NCBI GenBank assembly: GCA_965603725.1 | Contig: CBFDEC010000009.1 | Coordinates: forward strand, 1-64,000 | Direction of reading: 5' to 3' | Source of the DNA: JAGGSN01 sp965603725 | GTDB lineage: Bacteria > Zixibacteria > MSB-5A5 > UBA10806 > 4484-95 | DNA length: 64,000 bases | Shown: piece after piece, positions 1 through 9,711 of the stretch | Numbering within the stretch: position 1 is the stretch's first letter | Layout: each line of letters starts with the position of its first letter | Notes under the pieces: generated by a model | What the model was told of the DNA's origin: nothing | The model's input: the letters and a program-made list of their open reading frames with translations, nothing else | The model's database searches: none | Made by a program: the position numbers and the translations under genes

Positions 1-2062
1 CCGTTAAATTGAAAGCAGAACCGGCGGTAACCGTGTCATCAACTGCCACAGCAAATGAGTATATTCCAGCGGCATAAACCTGTATAATCGAGGAGGTATC
101 GGTAAGAGCGCTATTGTTTTGGTCAGTAACGATCAATCTGCGTGAACCTGCGGAATCGAACATAAAGGAGGTTCCATCAAAAGCAATTATGCCCGTATCA
201 GCAGGCTGGAATTCATAGGGAGCAGGTAAAGAATCGGCGCCAGAAAACTCCACTGTGCCAGTATAGTTAGTACTAATATTGCCATACAGGTCGGTGACTG
301 TTACAGTCGGATCGGTAGGAAAAGTATTACCGACAATGATAGTATCGGGATAATTTGTAAGTTCCAGATTTCCGGCAACGCCGGGAGAGACATCAAAAGA
401 GTTGGTATATACTGTTAAATCGGAGATAACACCCTTCAAAATGGTCGGTACGGCATTGGTCATAGTCTGCATAGCAGAACCTGTTCCATTATTGACCATG
501 ATATTGGTATAAATCGGCGGAACGCCTCCGGGTGAATTGCCCCCGCCTGAATATGCACTGATTAACACATTACCTGAAACCGGATTACCGAACTCATCGG
601 CGGCATTTTCTATGGTAAGAGTAAACGGCACTCCAGCATTTTGATTACCAACATTTTGAAATTCAAACGTATCTATTGACGCTGGTGTAACTGTTATTGG
701 ATCTGATGTTGTTGTATCATTACCGTTAGTAACGCTGATTGTCTGCGAACCGGAGCGTCTTAGTATGAAGTCACCGCTGTCAAATTGATGCTGACCCGAA
801 TCTCCAGCGGTAAAATGATATAAATTGTTTTCATCATACGCAATATAAGCGGTATCATCACTGGAAAAGAAATAGATAGAGTCGCTGAAATCATAAATAA
901 TATTATTGTTCACATCATATACAGTTACTGTACATGGAGGAAAATTATTCCCGGCGTCTATTTGTGACGGATAACCGGTAAAGCCAAACTGGTTGAAAGG
1001 ACCATTTGTAACTGTAATCAATCCCGATGAATCAATCATCGAGCTTGATGTTGCGGTTATATGACATTCACCCAGCTTGTTTGCCTGGAATATGCCATCA
1101 TTGACAGAACCGCACGAGTCAACAGTTATACTCCAATTATAAGTTAGACCGGAAATAACATTATTATACTGATCATAGCCGGCGGCGGCAAATACTACAA
1201 TAGAATCGGAGGGTACATCCAAATCAGCGCCGGGAGTGACCTGAATATTATCAAGGCTGTCGGGGGTTATGGTAAACAGACTGGATGCGGTCGGGCTGTA
1301 AACAATTGCTCCCGTGGAATCAACAACCATTACTGTGACTATATAATCACCGGCGACCGTATCATTCCTGACCGGATAAAACGATACATTGATCCTTGAA
1401 TTAGCGGCGGCCGGACTGCCATCGTCAAGCTTGACTATCAAAGTCTGATTAATGACATCGATGTTATCAACTGTTGGTTCGTTGCCGTCGTTATTGGCAT
1501 CATCATCCGAATAAGTAACTGTATTGACATCGATATCAAGAGCATAAAAATTACCGTTAAAGGCGATCCAGATTTCACTTTTCTCTTTAAGCGAATCACT
1601 AACGATATTAAACCCCACTCTGTGAGTATCCTGCACGCCGGCAGTTCCGAAACTTAAGGTATTAGTAACATTCTGCAGCGGACCCACATCAAGTAATACC
1701 CCGGAAGAGTGATACTGCCGAATCCGGTCTCCATGTTTAACACTGAACCTGACATCAGCGCCGGATATTATATCATCAGCGATATAGTATATGGCAACCG
1801 GCGTCCCAGTTTTAACCCAGCCAATATCATCAACTACGAATTCATTTTCAGAATTCTTTCTTACACATTTCGCAAAGCCGTTAATATCCAGAGTAAAGAT
1901 ATCGATTCCTGCTTTTGATGAATAAAACTCAAACCTGCCCTGAACATTTTCATACAGATCAAGATCGGTACGGAAAATCTGGCAGACAGCGCTATCGACC
2001 ATGCCGACTAAAATTGCAAACAGAATCAACAGACTTAAAAATAATAATTTATTCATACTCAT
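1..2062 (-). CDS. Large secreted Ig-like repeat protein (partial, C-terminus beyond window)
   Basis: The frame is open from an ATG at 2062 to the window edge, giving at least 687 residues without a stop; the C-terminus is missing. A hydrophobic N-terminus (about residues 4-24, ending VDSAVCQ) looks like a signal peptide, and AGGTGA lies about 10 bases upstream of the ATG. After an N-terminal beta-rich module come at least five repeats of roughly 100 residues. These contain phrases such as 'TVTDLYGNI', 'GNPVSGNVLI' and 'TPDSLDNIQVTPG', typical of bacterial Ig-like (Big/invasin-like) modules. The protein is therefore likely exported to the surface or secreted. The ligand is unknown, and no catalytic domain is visible in this part. 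Neighbours are other envelope proteins on the same strand. Confidence 0.8.
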   Translation of the reverse strand, partial: MSMNKLLFLSLLILFAILVGMVDSAVCQIFRTDLDLYENVQGRFEFYSSKAGIDIFTLDINGFAKCVRKNSENEFVVDDIGWVKTGTPVAIYYIADDIISGADVRFSVKHGDRIRQYHSSGVLLDVGPLQNVTNTLSFGTAGVQDTHRVGFNIVSDSLKEKSEIWIAFNGNFYALDIDVNTVTYSDDDANNDGNEPTVDNIDVINQTLIVKLDDGSPAAANSRINVSFYPVRNDTVAGDYIVTVMVVDSTGAIVYSPTASSLFTITPDSLDNIQVTPGADLDVPSDSIVVFAAAGYDQYNNVISGLTYNWSITVDSCGSVNDGIFQANKLGECHITATSSSMIDSSGLITVTNGPFNQFGFTGYPSQIDAGNNFPPCTVTVYDVNNNIIYDFSDSIYFFSSDDTAYIAYDENNLYHFTAGDSGQHQFDSGDFILRRSGSQTISVTNGNDTTTSDPITVTPASIDTFEFQNVGNQNAGVPFTLTIENAADEFGNPVSGNVLISAYSGGGNSPGGVPPIYTNIMVNNGTGSAMQTMTNAVPTILKGVISDLTVYTNSFDVSPGVAGNLELTNYPDTIIVGNTFPTDPTVTVTDLYGNISTNYTGTVEFSGADSLPAPYEFQPADTGIIAFDGTSFMFDSAGSRRLIVTDQNNSALTDTSSIIQVYAAGIYSFAVAVDDTVTAGSAFNLT

Positions 2063-2114
2063 ATGAAGCGCTCACCTTAAAGGTATTATATAACAAATTT
2101 TGGATGTGTCAATA

Positions 2115-3800
2115 TCAATTCGACGAGGGTTTAAAATCAAGGATACCGACATCGGTTTCCCAGCGGGAGCGGACCTGAACCGTATCCCCATATAATGCAA
2201 TCGGTTCAGCAAATTTAAAGGGTCTTATATTGCCGCCGTCAAAAAGACCATTACTGTTTACATCATAATAAGCTCTTAGACGGTAAGTTCCCGGAAATAG
2301 CCGGTTAAATTCAAATAAGCCCTCACTGCCGCATCTGACTGTCATATCCTCGCCTCTTGTGGGCCTGGCAATTACAATGATTTCAGGTCCGGGAGCGCTT
2401 ATCACCCTTCCGGTTACCTGGCCAAAAGTATCGGCGGAGGATGTATAATATCTATATGTTTTTAGCGTATCCCCAAGTGGATTAAAGGACTTATCAAGAA
2501 TATTTCGTTCATCAAAAGAAAGAATATATGCCTCATCGTCCACAAATTCAGGCTTTATAATCAACTTATTCGGATATTTCCAGAAAGCATGGAAAGAAAC
2601 CTGTATCTCGGTAGTATCTGTAAGGGTAATATTCTGAGTAAGTCCTGATGAATCCATCGCTTCTGAAAACCAGACAGTTATCTCAAAACCGACAGGGAGA
2701 GGTCTGCTTGAGGGAGACGGGTCAAGGCTGATAAGCTCCGGAGCGGTAGTATCAATCCCTCCGGAATTGAATACTCGAGACATGGTATCTGAAACAACAT
2801 TATAAAATGATTTCAATCCAAAGGCTTCAATTTTGAACTTCTCATCGGCAATGAGACCGAAACAATCAAGAAATACCGCCTGCATTTGTTCTGAAACAGG
2901 ATAAATATTGTCTATTGTTATAAACATTGTTGAATCGCCAACTGCATATATCCTGTAATTATCGCCCGAAAGAGCGCTTAAAGTGTCCATCCGTCTGGAG
3001 AAATCAACCCTGACTGTCCGGTTATCGGGTGAAACAACTCCGGAAATCTCAGGTTGTAAAGTGTCCCGGTCAACTGTCATTATGACTAAAGGACCATATT
3101 CCAGTCGGTCTTCATTTAAAATAATCAGGGTATCGGGCAGCGCCAGTTTTTCGGATGGAGGAGCCCAGAATTGGTCATTATTATTATCCTCTACAGCGAC
3201 TACGAGATAAGTTCCATAGCTCAAATATTCGAATTTAAATTCACCGAGACTATCCGGCTGAGTAATATAGTCCGGCAGTGTTTTCCAGAACGTGTCCGGT
3301 TCCGCCGATTCGAGCTTGTACGCCCAGATATTCATGTTTCTGGAGCTTTCAACCATTACCCTGCCATAAACCGATCCGGTATAAATTGTATGACCGGTGG
3401 AGAATGGAAAAGAGACCGACTGGCCGAGTTTGTTGCCCCGTTTATCGACTGCTGAAGCGCCTACAGTTAAAACATAGGTTGTGTTGACTTTAAGATTTCC
3501 GGGGAGTTTAACTCTCAACTTTTTCCCGGACCATTTATATTCCGGATAATTAAAATATAAAGGCGAAATAAATAATGCCTTTTCAGTGACAGCCTCATTC
3601 ATATTTTTCGAAAATACTATCTCGATATCAGAATCAAGAGGAACATCTGTAGAGCCGGCTGGCGGTTTCACCCGAATAATATCCGGCAGGCTTTTATCCT
3701 CGGGTCCACCCCCTGGAGCCTCGATTTTGGCACAGCCGCTTATTATTAATAATATAGTTATCAGCCAGAAATGATGTCTTAATGAATATTTTAAATCCAA
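2115..3800 (-). CDS. Lipoprotein with SbsA/Big_5 Ig-like domains
   Basis: 561 residues. The N-terminal hydrophobic stretch ends in the lipobox LIISGC, so the mature protein is probably lipid-anchored at Cys23. It is followed by 'PGGGPEDKSLPDI', the hallmark opening of Big_5/SbsA Ig-like lipoproteins common in FCB bacteria. An Ig-like module occupies about residues 40-135 ('PPAGSTDVPLDSDIEIVFS') and a second lies around 350-455 ('DPSPSSRPLPVGFEITVWF'). The C-terminal part (about 465-555) resembles a carboxypeptidase-regulatory-like beta domain ('LFPGTYRLRAYYDVNSNG'). The start is a TTG two bases after the upstream gene's stop, so the two genes are very probably cotranscribed. Function is unknown beyond a likely structural or binding role in the envelope. 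Confidence 0.85.
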   Translation of the reverse strand: MDLKYSLRHHFWLITILLIISGCAKIEAPGGGPEDKSLPDIIRVKPPAGSTDVPLDSDIEIVFSKNMNEAVTEKALFISPLYFNYPEYKWSGKKLRVKLPGNLKVNTTYVLTVGASAVDKRGNKLGQSVSFPFSTGHTIYTGSVYGRVMVESSRNMNIWAYKLESAEPDTFWKTLPDYITQPDSLGEFKFEYLSYGTYLVVAVEDNNNDQFWAPPSEKLALPDTLIILNEDRLEYGPLVIMTVDRDTLQPEISGVVSPDNRTVRVDFSRRMDTLSALSGDNYRIYAVGDSTMFITIDNIYPVSEQMQAVFLDCFGLIADEKFKIEAFGLKSFYNVVSDTMSRVFNSGGIDTTAPELISLDPSPSSRPLPVGFEITVWFSEAMDSSGLTQNITLTDTTEIQVSFHAFWKYPNKLIIKPEFVDDEAYILSFDERNILDKSFNPLGDTLKTYRYYTSSADTFGQVTGRVISAPGPEIIVIARPTRGEDMTVRCGSEGLFEFNRLFPGTYRLRAYYDVNSNGLFDGGNIRPFKFAEPIALYGDTVQVRSRWETDVGILDFKPSSN

Positions 3801-3801
3801 T

Positions 3802-5523
3802 TTAATATTTCAACTTCTCCTTAGCTGATTCGTTTTCGGGATCAAGCTCCAGGGCTTTGTTCCAGTGATACTTCGCCTCGGTTATTTTTTTAAGCGCAAA
3901 ATAGATGTCACCCATATGCTCGAACAATAAAGCGTCCTTGCTGTCGCCCTCCAGCGCTTTTAACTGGTATTTCAGGGCGGCTTTATATTTTTCCTTTTTA
4001 TACATCACCCAAGCATAGCTGTCAAGATAGGCGCTGTTGTCGGGAGCAAATTCCAGAGCTTTTTTTATCATTTTTTCAGCTCGATTAAGATTAATGCCCA
4101 TGTCGGCATACATATAGCCAAGGTAATTAAGCGTCATAGCATGATCAGGCCGGATATCCAACAGCCTCAGAAACATCTCTTCGGACTTTTCAAAATCTTT
4201 GATTCTTTCATAAGCCGCCCCCAGATTAAACATCACACCGATATTCTCCGGTTCAGCCTTCAGGATTTTCAAATAATATTCCACGGCTTCAGCAAATTTT
4301 TCTTCCCGGGAGAAAGACATACCTTTATAATAAAATAAATCGAGTGAATCACCGGGGCATTTTACAAGCGCAGAATCAAAAGTTGCCAGAGTCTGGTCGA
4401 AATCATCCAGCAAATGACGGGTGAATGCCAGATATATCCAGGCCTCCGTTAACGTATCATTAATAGCAATCGTCTGGACATACATCGACTCAGCCCGAGA
4501 GTAATTCTCATCAAGCTGAGCTATTCGACCGCGATAGTAATAGATGATTGGATCATATTCCACCAATGTCGACAGATCTGCCAGCGTTGAATCAGCTTTC
4601 TGTTTGTCACCGTATGTAAACAAAAGCAGGGCATATCGCCTTTTAGTAAAATAATCTTCGGGATACAGCTCGGATATGCGTCCGGTAACTTCAATAGCCA
4701 TATCGAAATCGCCGAGGCGAATAAAGCTTTGCGAAATAATATTAAGGATTTGAGCCTCATCCCAGTTTTTATATGCGAGAAATTTATACAGGCTGTCGGC
4801 GGCCAGGCTGTCGTCTTCCATCTCCCTGACAGCCGCAATACCGAGATAGCCCCGGTTGCCCAGTGAGTCTCTGGCGATCATTTCATTATAAATATCAATC
4901 GCTTTTTCAGTCTTTCCGATTTTTATATAGAACGAGGCCAATTCCAGACGCCAGGCATCGCTGTTTTCACTATTGTTTATCAACCGGTGATAACAATCTT
5001 CGGCTTTCGAATATTCTTTTCTGTCAGTATAATAATTAGCCATGAAATTAATGGGAAAATCAAGCGTCGAATCCATATCAGACACTCTGATATAATATTC
5101 GGCGGCCCTATCAATATTGCCGTTTAGCCTATAACAATCTGCGGCTAATAATAAATCATCGACTGTAGGCTGTTCAAGTTTTTCGATAAAATCCAGTACT
5201 TCTCCGTACCTCTTCAGCTGGAAATTGATATTTGCCAGCAGTCGTTTTAACTCCATAGAGGTAGGGTCGTAATACAGCGCCAGACTGTACTCATCGGCGG
5301 CTTTCTCGGGATTTCCCGAAATCTCATAAAGACCGGCCTTGGAAAAATGGTCGAAAGCGCGATGCATCCTGACCATAGTATCTTTCTCTATAATTGGAGC
5401 TTCAGGCTCAACGGGCTTCTCATTTTTAACCGGACCGCCGCAACCAAAAGCAAGAATTATCAGTACAATCACTGGAATAATCAGAAAAGATCTAATAAAA
5501 CATCTATTTGCCAGGTTTCGCAT
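3802..5523 (-). CDS. TPR-repeat lipoprotein
   Basis: About 573 residues. The N-terminus has basic residues, a hydrophobic stretch and 'LAFGCGG', a plausible though imperfect lipobox. The rest is helical tetratricopeptide repeats, for example 'AWIYLAFTRHLLDDFDQTLATF' and 'AVEYYLKILKAEPENIGVMFNLGAAYERI', with the consensus spacing of about 34 residues up to the C-terminus. TPR proteins of this sort scaffold protein complexes; the partner is unknown. ATG 5523 is preferred over TTG 5526 because GAGGTG lies ten bases before it. The gene follows the DUF362 gene by a few bases and runs into the Ig-like lipoprotein, forming a three-gene unit. Confidence 0.88.
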   Translation of the reverse strand: MRNLANRCFIRSFLIIPVIVLIILAFGCGGPVKNEKPVEPEAPIIEKDTMVRMHRAFDHFSKAGLYEISGNPEKAADEYSLALYYDPTSMELKRLLANINFQLKRYGEVLDFIEKLEQPTVDDLLLAADCYRLNGNIDRAAEYYIRVSDMDSTLDFPINFMANYYTDRKEYSKAEDCYHRLINNSENSDAWRLELASFYIKIGKTEKAIDIYNEMIARDSLGNRGYLGIAAVREMEDDSLAADSLYKFLAYKNWDEAQILNIISQSFIRLGDFDMAIEVTGRISELYPEDYFTKRRYALLLFTYGDKQKADSTLADLSTLVEYDPIIYYYRGRIAQLDENYSRAESMYVQTIAINDTLTEAWIYLAFTRHLLDDFDQTLATFDSALVKCPGDSLDLFYYKGMSFSREEKFAEAVEYYLKILKAEPENIGVMFNLGAAYERIKDFEKSEEMFLRLLDIRPDHAMTLNYLGYMYADMGINLNRAEKMIKKALEFAPDNSAYLDSYAWVMYKKEKYKAALKYQLKALEGDSKDALLFEHMGDIYFALKKITEAKYHWNKALELDPENESAKEKLKY

Positions 5524-5530
5524 CAAGAAA

Positions 5531-6430
5531 TTACACCTCTGTTTTTATCCATTCTATATCATCAAGGTCGGCATACCCCAGGCCATCTTTACCTGCAGTG
5601 GTAATGCCGATCGGTTCACGTCCACTGTTTTTTAACATTTTCAAGCCGTTTTTAGTTCGCAATGTATCAATAATATTTACAGCGACTGCATCCAGAGCAA
5701 CAGCATCCGTTGACATTAATATCGCCTTATAATCACAAACCCAGCGGCTAACAAAGCCGGGGCCGCTCTCATACTGGACCCGGATTGCATCAAACACTGC
5801 CAGTTTCTGCTTACCTTTTATGATGTCCATAGAATACAGATCGGCTAAAAACGGGTCACACAGGTTTTCATGGTATTTATTCGGGTTATGAACGACACCG
5901 AAATAATTTTTCAGACAGCCCGACAAACCGGCAAGCGAATGGTCTTTCAAAACCGGAAAATTTATCACCGAATCGCACATTTCGGCCTGGATTTTCGAAA
6001 CGAGCGAACCAATCGACCGATGCTTATAAAGCATTCGTGTGAAGCCAACTCCGGGTGTGTCTGTGGCAAAGCATCTGTAATCGGAGCCTCCGGTTTTAAT
6101 TTCATAACCGGCCTTTTTTAACTCAACCTCTTTTCTGTCCCAGATTATAACCCTGCTTTTTTTATGTCCCTGTTTATGAAGAACTCCTGCCAGAGCCAGG
6201 ACCGGTTCGGGCGAGGTCGACATCCGTCTTCCGGCAAGCGAGTTAACTTTAATTCCAATAGTATGTTTTGGAGGAAATAACTGCTCTGTTAAATCAGAAC
6301 CAACATCAGTGGGACTTAGAGCATCAAACCCGATTTCGAACATTTTGACAGCTTTGGCAGAGTCGATTTTTCCATTAGATAATATTTTCGATGAATAAAC
6401 CTCGACAACTCTTGCTTTTTTTCCTGACAT
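5531..6430 (-). CDS. DUF362 domain protein
   Basis: 299 residues matching the DUF362 family from memory: 'GIKVNSLAGRRMSTSPEPVLALAGVL' followed by 'VIIWDRKEVELKKAGYEI', then 'INFPVLKDHSLAGLSGCLKNYFGVV', and the late 'MSTDAVALDAVAVNIID'. Some DUF362 members are fused to 4Fe-4S ferredoxin domains, but no CxxCxxC cluster motif is seen here. No signal peptide is evident, which is unusual for a family in which many members carry a Tat leader. Biochemical function is not established. It heads a unit with the TPR and Ig-like lipoproteins downstream. Confidence 0.85.
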   Translation of the reverse strand: MSGKKARVVEVYSSKILSNGKIDSAKAVKMFEIGFDALSPTDVGSDLTEQLFPPKHTIGIKVNSLAGRRMSTSPEPVLALAGVLHKQGHKKSRVIIWDRKEVELKKAGYEIKTGGSDYRCFATDTPGVGFTRMLYKHRSIGSLVSKIQAEMCDSVINFPVLKDHSLAGLSGCLKNYFGVVHNPNKYHENLCDPFLADLYSMDIIKGKQKLAVFDAIRVQYESGPGFVSRWVCDYKAILMSTDAVALDAVAVNIIDTLRTKNGLKMLKNSGREPIGITTAGKDGLGYADLDDIEWIKTEV

Positions 6431-6932
6431 AACCAGATAAGTTTATATTGGGTGACTAAAGATGTCAACCGCTAAAGTCAAAAGGAGTTTCCCAAAAATT
6501 TTTTCTGATGATAATTTGATGAAAAAAAAAGGAATTTAACAGGACGGGTTTTCTAACCCGCCTGCGGGACAAGAATGTCCCGCCTGTTAAGATAAGTTCA
6601 TGCGTCAGGATGGAAATCCGCCTCGGCGAACGACATCTCGTAGAGTCTTCGACCTAACGCTAAGGCCATAAACTCTCAGGATGTCATTTCATTTCCATCC
6701 CGAGGCATAAGGAAATCCCTGCGGTTTCGACATGTTAGTGGTTGGTGTATGTCCCCATGCACCAACAAGGATGCGGAAAGTAGGCGGTCGGCACGCAGTG
6801 TCCATTGGATTTTGCATGCGTCAGGATGGAAGTTTTGCGACATCCTGACGCTAAGGCCATAAGCCCTCAGGATGTCACCCGCCTGAAGCGGGTTTCCATC
6901 CTGAGGCATAAACCTGAGATTAATATCTAAAC
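6431..6932. repeat. Intergenic cluster of hairpin repeats
   Basis: No gene is supported here. 6537-6589 is a 53-base unit with two internal inverted repeats (CGGGTTTTCTAACCCG and GCGGGAC/GTCCCGC); its reverse complement recurs at 9873-9925 with one mismatch. 6738-6770 holds a GTTGGTG/CACCAAC hairpin also found at about 9954-9985 and 28064-28095. About 6600-6715 and 6817-6907 are two versions of a 'GCGTCAGGATGGAA ... TTCCATCC' hairpin that also occurs at 10008-10105 and 18702-18807. The dense potential secondary structure suggests non-coding mobile or processed repeats. Confidence 0.8.
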
Positions 6933-7361
6933 TTATTTTTTCGATCTCTTCTTAGACTGCTTTTTCTCTGTATCCTTTTTTATAACTGGTTTTGACGGTT
7001 TTTCCTTTACAATCCTGGGTGGGCGTTCTTTAATAATCTCCGGCGTCTTACGCTTTTTGATATTGTCGTTTATGCCATCACCGTCCTTATCGATAAAACT
7101 GTCTTTTTGAGGCACAGGCGCAACTTGAGGCGGTTTACTGACCGGTTGTTTTATTATCTCCGGCTGTTTTGTGACAGGCTGTTGAGGTTTGATATCTTCA
7201 GCCGGCTGCTTTTTTACCGGCAACTTTTTATCAGGCTTTTCAGCGGCTTTTATCTTAGTCGAGTCGTTCTTGCTTTTTTTAGGCACCTTTTGAACGGCAA
7301 AAGCCGAAGCGCCCGATAAAGCAATAAACAGCGCCAATACATATGCTATTACTTTTTTCAT
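6933..7361 (-). CDS. Secreted Lys/Pro-rich small protein
   Basis: 142 residues. A clear signal peptide (MKKVIAYVLALFIALSGASAFA) precedes a low-complexity tail rich in Lys, Pro and Gln. Inside lies 'DKDGDGINDN', an Asp-rich motif like a thrombospondin type 3 or calcium-binding loop. The C-terminus is strongly basic (KKQSKKRSKK), like that of the upstream neighbour. Its ATG overlaps the TGA of that gene by four bases, so translation is probably coupled. I do not recognise a family. It might coat or bind an anionic surface polymer, but this is inference only. Confidence 0.7.
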   Translation of the reverse strand: MKKVIAYVLALFIALSGASAFAVQKVPKKSKNDSTKIKAAEKPDKKLPVKKQPAEDIKPQQPVTKQPEIIKQPVSKPPQVAPVPQKDSFIDKDGDGINDNIKKRKTPEIIKERPPRIVKEKPSKPVIKKDTEKKQSKKRSKK

Positions 7362-8725
7362 TTCCTGCTTCTCCTCGATGATTCTTTCTTTTCGAACTTT
7401 GAGCTCTTAGAACTCTTTCCTGATTTTACCGCTGATGAGCTTTTAGTAGCCGGCTTAGATTTAATCTGTTTGCTTTTCTTGTTATCGCTTGTTTTTTTAT
7501 CCGGAAGCTTCTTTGTAACCGACTGTTTTGATTCCGGCTTTTTCCCTTTTTTATCTATTATAATGTCTTTATCGTCCAAATTCAAGGACTTCCTGATATT
7601 TTTACCCTTATTAGGCGAATTATCAATGACATCTCTTTGTTGATTACGATCTTTGAACTGGTTGTCTATTCTCTTGATTTTGAGACCGCTTTTTTCATGA
7701 CTGGTTTCAACTGTATATTGCTGGCTACTGGATACTCTTTTTGAGTACTTTTCCTGAATCTGCATTGGCGGCTTATCCAGCGGCCGTGTATGTTTAGCTC
7801 TATATTTGACAGCATCGCCTAGAAAGGATGGTTCGTTACGATATTTTTTCTGCTTAAATCTCCAGTTTTGCATATTTGAACGTCCATAATCGAAATCACG
7901 GTAACGGCGTTTAATCTTGGCGTCGACATAATACCGCTGGCCATACCTGATATGAACGTAATCCTGCCAGCATGGGTAGCCATGATAGTAAATCCATATC
8001 CAGTGACGACCGATATAAATTCCCGGCACCAGGATCGGGGCAATGCCGTAGTAACAGCCATCGATCCAGACCTCGGCGCCAACAAAATTGCAGCCTATCC
8101 ATATCGATCCGATGTAATACGGGTCGTATGTCCAGTGACGGTACCAGCGATGGTGACGGTAATTATCATCGATATAAAACATTGCCGAGGCGGTTACATA
8201 TGGTCCATTTACGATTCGGTTGTTTAATTCAGTCACAAAAGCGGCCCGTTCTCCCCGCATGCTATGGATGAAATCGTCATAGTAATAGTCCCAGTCATCG
8301 TATTCATAATATTCATAACGGATGAAATCAGGCGCATCAATCCGGTTGTAGCTGGCTACCGCATAGATATACTCTTTGCCCTCAGGGCCGGTAACCTCGA
8401 GACGGTAGTCATCATAGACATCGGGAATACGGTATACCTCTCCCCCGCGCACAAGACAATCGCCATCATAGCTGGAGGGATAAAGCAGGCTGATATTTCC
8501 GGCAGGATCAATATCATAGACAACCACATAGCAATCGTTGGAAGTTCGAAAATAAATAGCAACGTCCTCACCATAATAATAAGTAGCCCCATCGCTTTTA
8601 TTGATCCAAACGTCAATTTCGAGATCATTAGTCCGTTGAATGCCGCTTTTTTCTCCAGCATTGGCGGCAAGTGCCAAACCGGCGACAGTTGCAATGACTA
8701 TCATTAGTTTAATAAGCTTACTCAT
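7358..8725 (-). CDS. Secreted DUF4384 + PEGA protein with basic tail
   Basis: About 455 residues from ATG 8725, chosen over GTG 8734 because AAGGTGG lies five bases before it. A signal peptide (to about residue 24) precedes a DUF4384-like domain, about 30-120 ('GEDVAIYFRTSNDCYVVVYDI', 'LLYPSSYDGD'). A Tyr-rich linker leads to a PEGA-like domain at about 205-260 ('GAEVWIDGCYYGIAPILVPG', 'IYYHGYP'). The last 130 residues are highly basic and Ser/Lys-rich. PEGA and DUF4384 are both found in cell-surface proteins; neither is enzymatic. It is translationally coupled to the Lys/Pro-rich gene at 6933. Confidence 0.8.
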   Translation of the reverse strand: MSKLIKLMIVIATVAGLALAANAGEKSGIQRTNDLEIDVWINKSDGATYYYGEDVAIYFRTSNDCYVVVYDIDPAGNISLLYPSSYDGDCLVRGGEVYRIPDVYDDYRLEVTGPEGKEYIYAVASYNRIDAPDFIRYEYYEYDDWDYYYDDFIHSMRGERAAFVTELNNRIVNGPYVTASAMFYIDDNYRHHRWYRHWTYDPYYIGSIWIGCNFVGAEVWIDGCYYGIAPILVPGIYIGRHWIWIYYHGYPCWQDYVHIRYGQRYYVDAKIKRRYRDFDYGRSNMQNWRFKQKKYRNEPSFLGDAVKYRAKHTRPLDKPPMQIQEKYSKRVSSSQQYTVETSHEKSGLKIKRIDNQFKDRNQQRDVIDNSPNKGKNIRKSLNLDDKDIIIDKKGKKPESKQSVTKKLPDKKTSDNKKSKQIKSKPATKSSSAVKSGKSSKSSKFEKKESSRRSRK

Positions 8726-8803
8726 AATCACCACCTTGTTAAATTAGCCTTTTCCTGGTTTTTTCTTTGATTGTTTTTCATTTTTACCTTTTCTCTTTAT
8801 AAT

Positions 8804-9634
8804 TTATTCTCTCAAATCTACAGATTCATCAGCTGCAATATCCGGCCTGATTTTCAACTCACGGTTTTCCGGGTCTACCTGGTAAGCCCACGAAAACTCC
8901 ATCGATGACGGATCGGCGTTAAGATCCGTCACCCAGATTCGGGCATAATGCCACTGTTCATAATGCCATAATTTCAATATGTACATATGCCCCTCTATTG
9001 CCTCGACGCTGAGAAAACCCGACCAGCCATATTCCGGCGCATAGCTGATGTCATCGAAATCATCGGCATAGCCAAAATCCTGGATGTAATAATCATCATG
9101 ACGGACATTAATGTAAAAAGCATCGTAAAATGAATTATAGTCGAGATAAATATCGCAATCGTTATCGTTATAAGGAACCCGTTCCTGCTCAAACAAATCA
9201 TAACCTGTAAAATAATAATAGTCTGAGCTATGAAAATCATAAATTATTACATCGAAACCCTCGGGTCTGGGCGTATCAAACGTGTAATCAGATAAATCGG
9301 ATTCATAGCCGAATCGATCACAGGCGCTCACAGTATAATAATATGTGTCACCATTGATGACATCATAGTCGGTCCAGCTTGCATGGTTGGCGGATATGGT
9401 TGCCTGAAGCTCGAAATAATGATCTGGCCCGGAGGTATTTCGATATATTGCATAAGATTCGATATCATCATCCAGAACCGGGTACCAGAAAAGATGAACC
9501 GCTCCATCGCCGGTAATCGACGCCAATCCGGAGGGCGGAACCGGGAGATTTCTGACATACACCGTTTTTTCGACATCACAACCTGCAAAAACAAGAATTA
9601 ATGCTGTCAGTATAAAACCTGTTATTTTTCTCAT
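8804..9634 (-). CDS. Fibronectin type III lipoprotein
   Basis: About 276 residues from ATG 9634, which has AAGGAG six bases upstream; the longer reading to 9652 is not supported. The signal ends in 'LILVFAGC', a good lipobox. Residues 30-120 form a fibronectin type III-like module ('PVPPSGLASITGDGAVHLFW', 'ESYAIYRNTS', 'GDTYYYTVSACDRFGYES'). The remainder is acidic and unusually Tyr/Asp-rich and is not recognised. It is likely an outer-surface lipoprotein. Together with the DUF4384/PEGA gene downstream it forms an envelope gene group on the minus strand. Confidence 0.83.
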   Translation of the reverse strand: MRKITGFILTALILVFAGCDVEKTVYVRNLPVPPSGLASITGDGAVHLFWYPVLDDDIESYAIYRNTSGPDHYFELQATISANHASWTDYDVINGDTYYYTVSACDRFGYESDLSDYTFDTPRPEGFDVIIYDFHSSDYYYFTGYDLFEQERVPYNDNDCDIYLDYNSFYDAFYINVRHDDYYIQDFGYADDFDDISYAPEYGWSGFLSVEAIEGHMYILKLWHYEQWHYARIWVTDLNADPSSMEFSWAYQVDPENRELKIRPDIAADESVDLRE

Positions 9635-9711
9635 TAAAATCTCCTTATACATTCCATATTATCATTAATCAACAAATATGCCAAAATGAAGGCTGGCTAT
9701 CATATTGACGT

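Noticed and set aside
6659..6920. 77-residue open frame in the repeat cluster (and a similar 98-residue one at 9712)
   Set aside because: Both are read through hairpin repeats, with no ribosome site or recognisable protein feature.
8264..8707. Plus-strand open frame of 147 residues
   Set aside because: Antisense to the DUF4384/PEGA gene, whose signal peptide and domains are clear; the Ile/Val-rich product is a mirror of the Tyr/Asp-rich codons.
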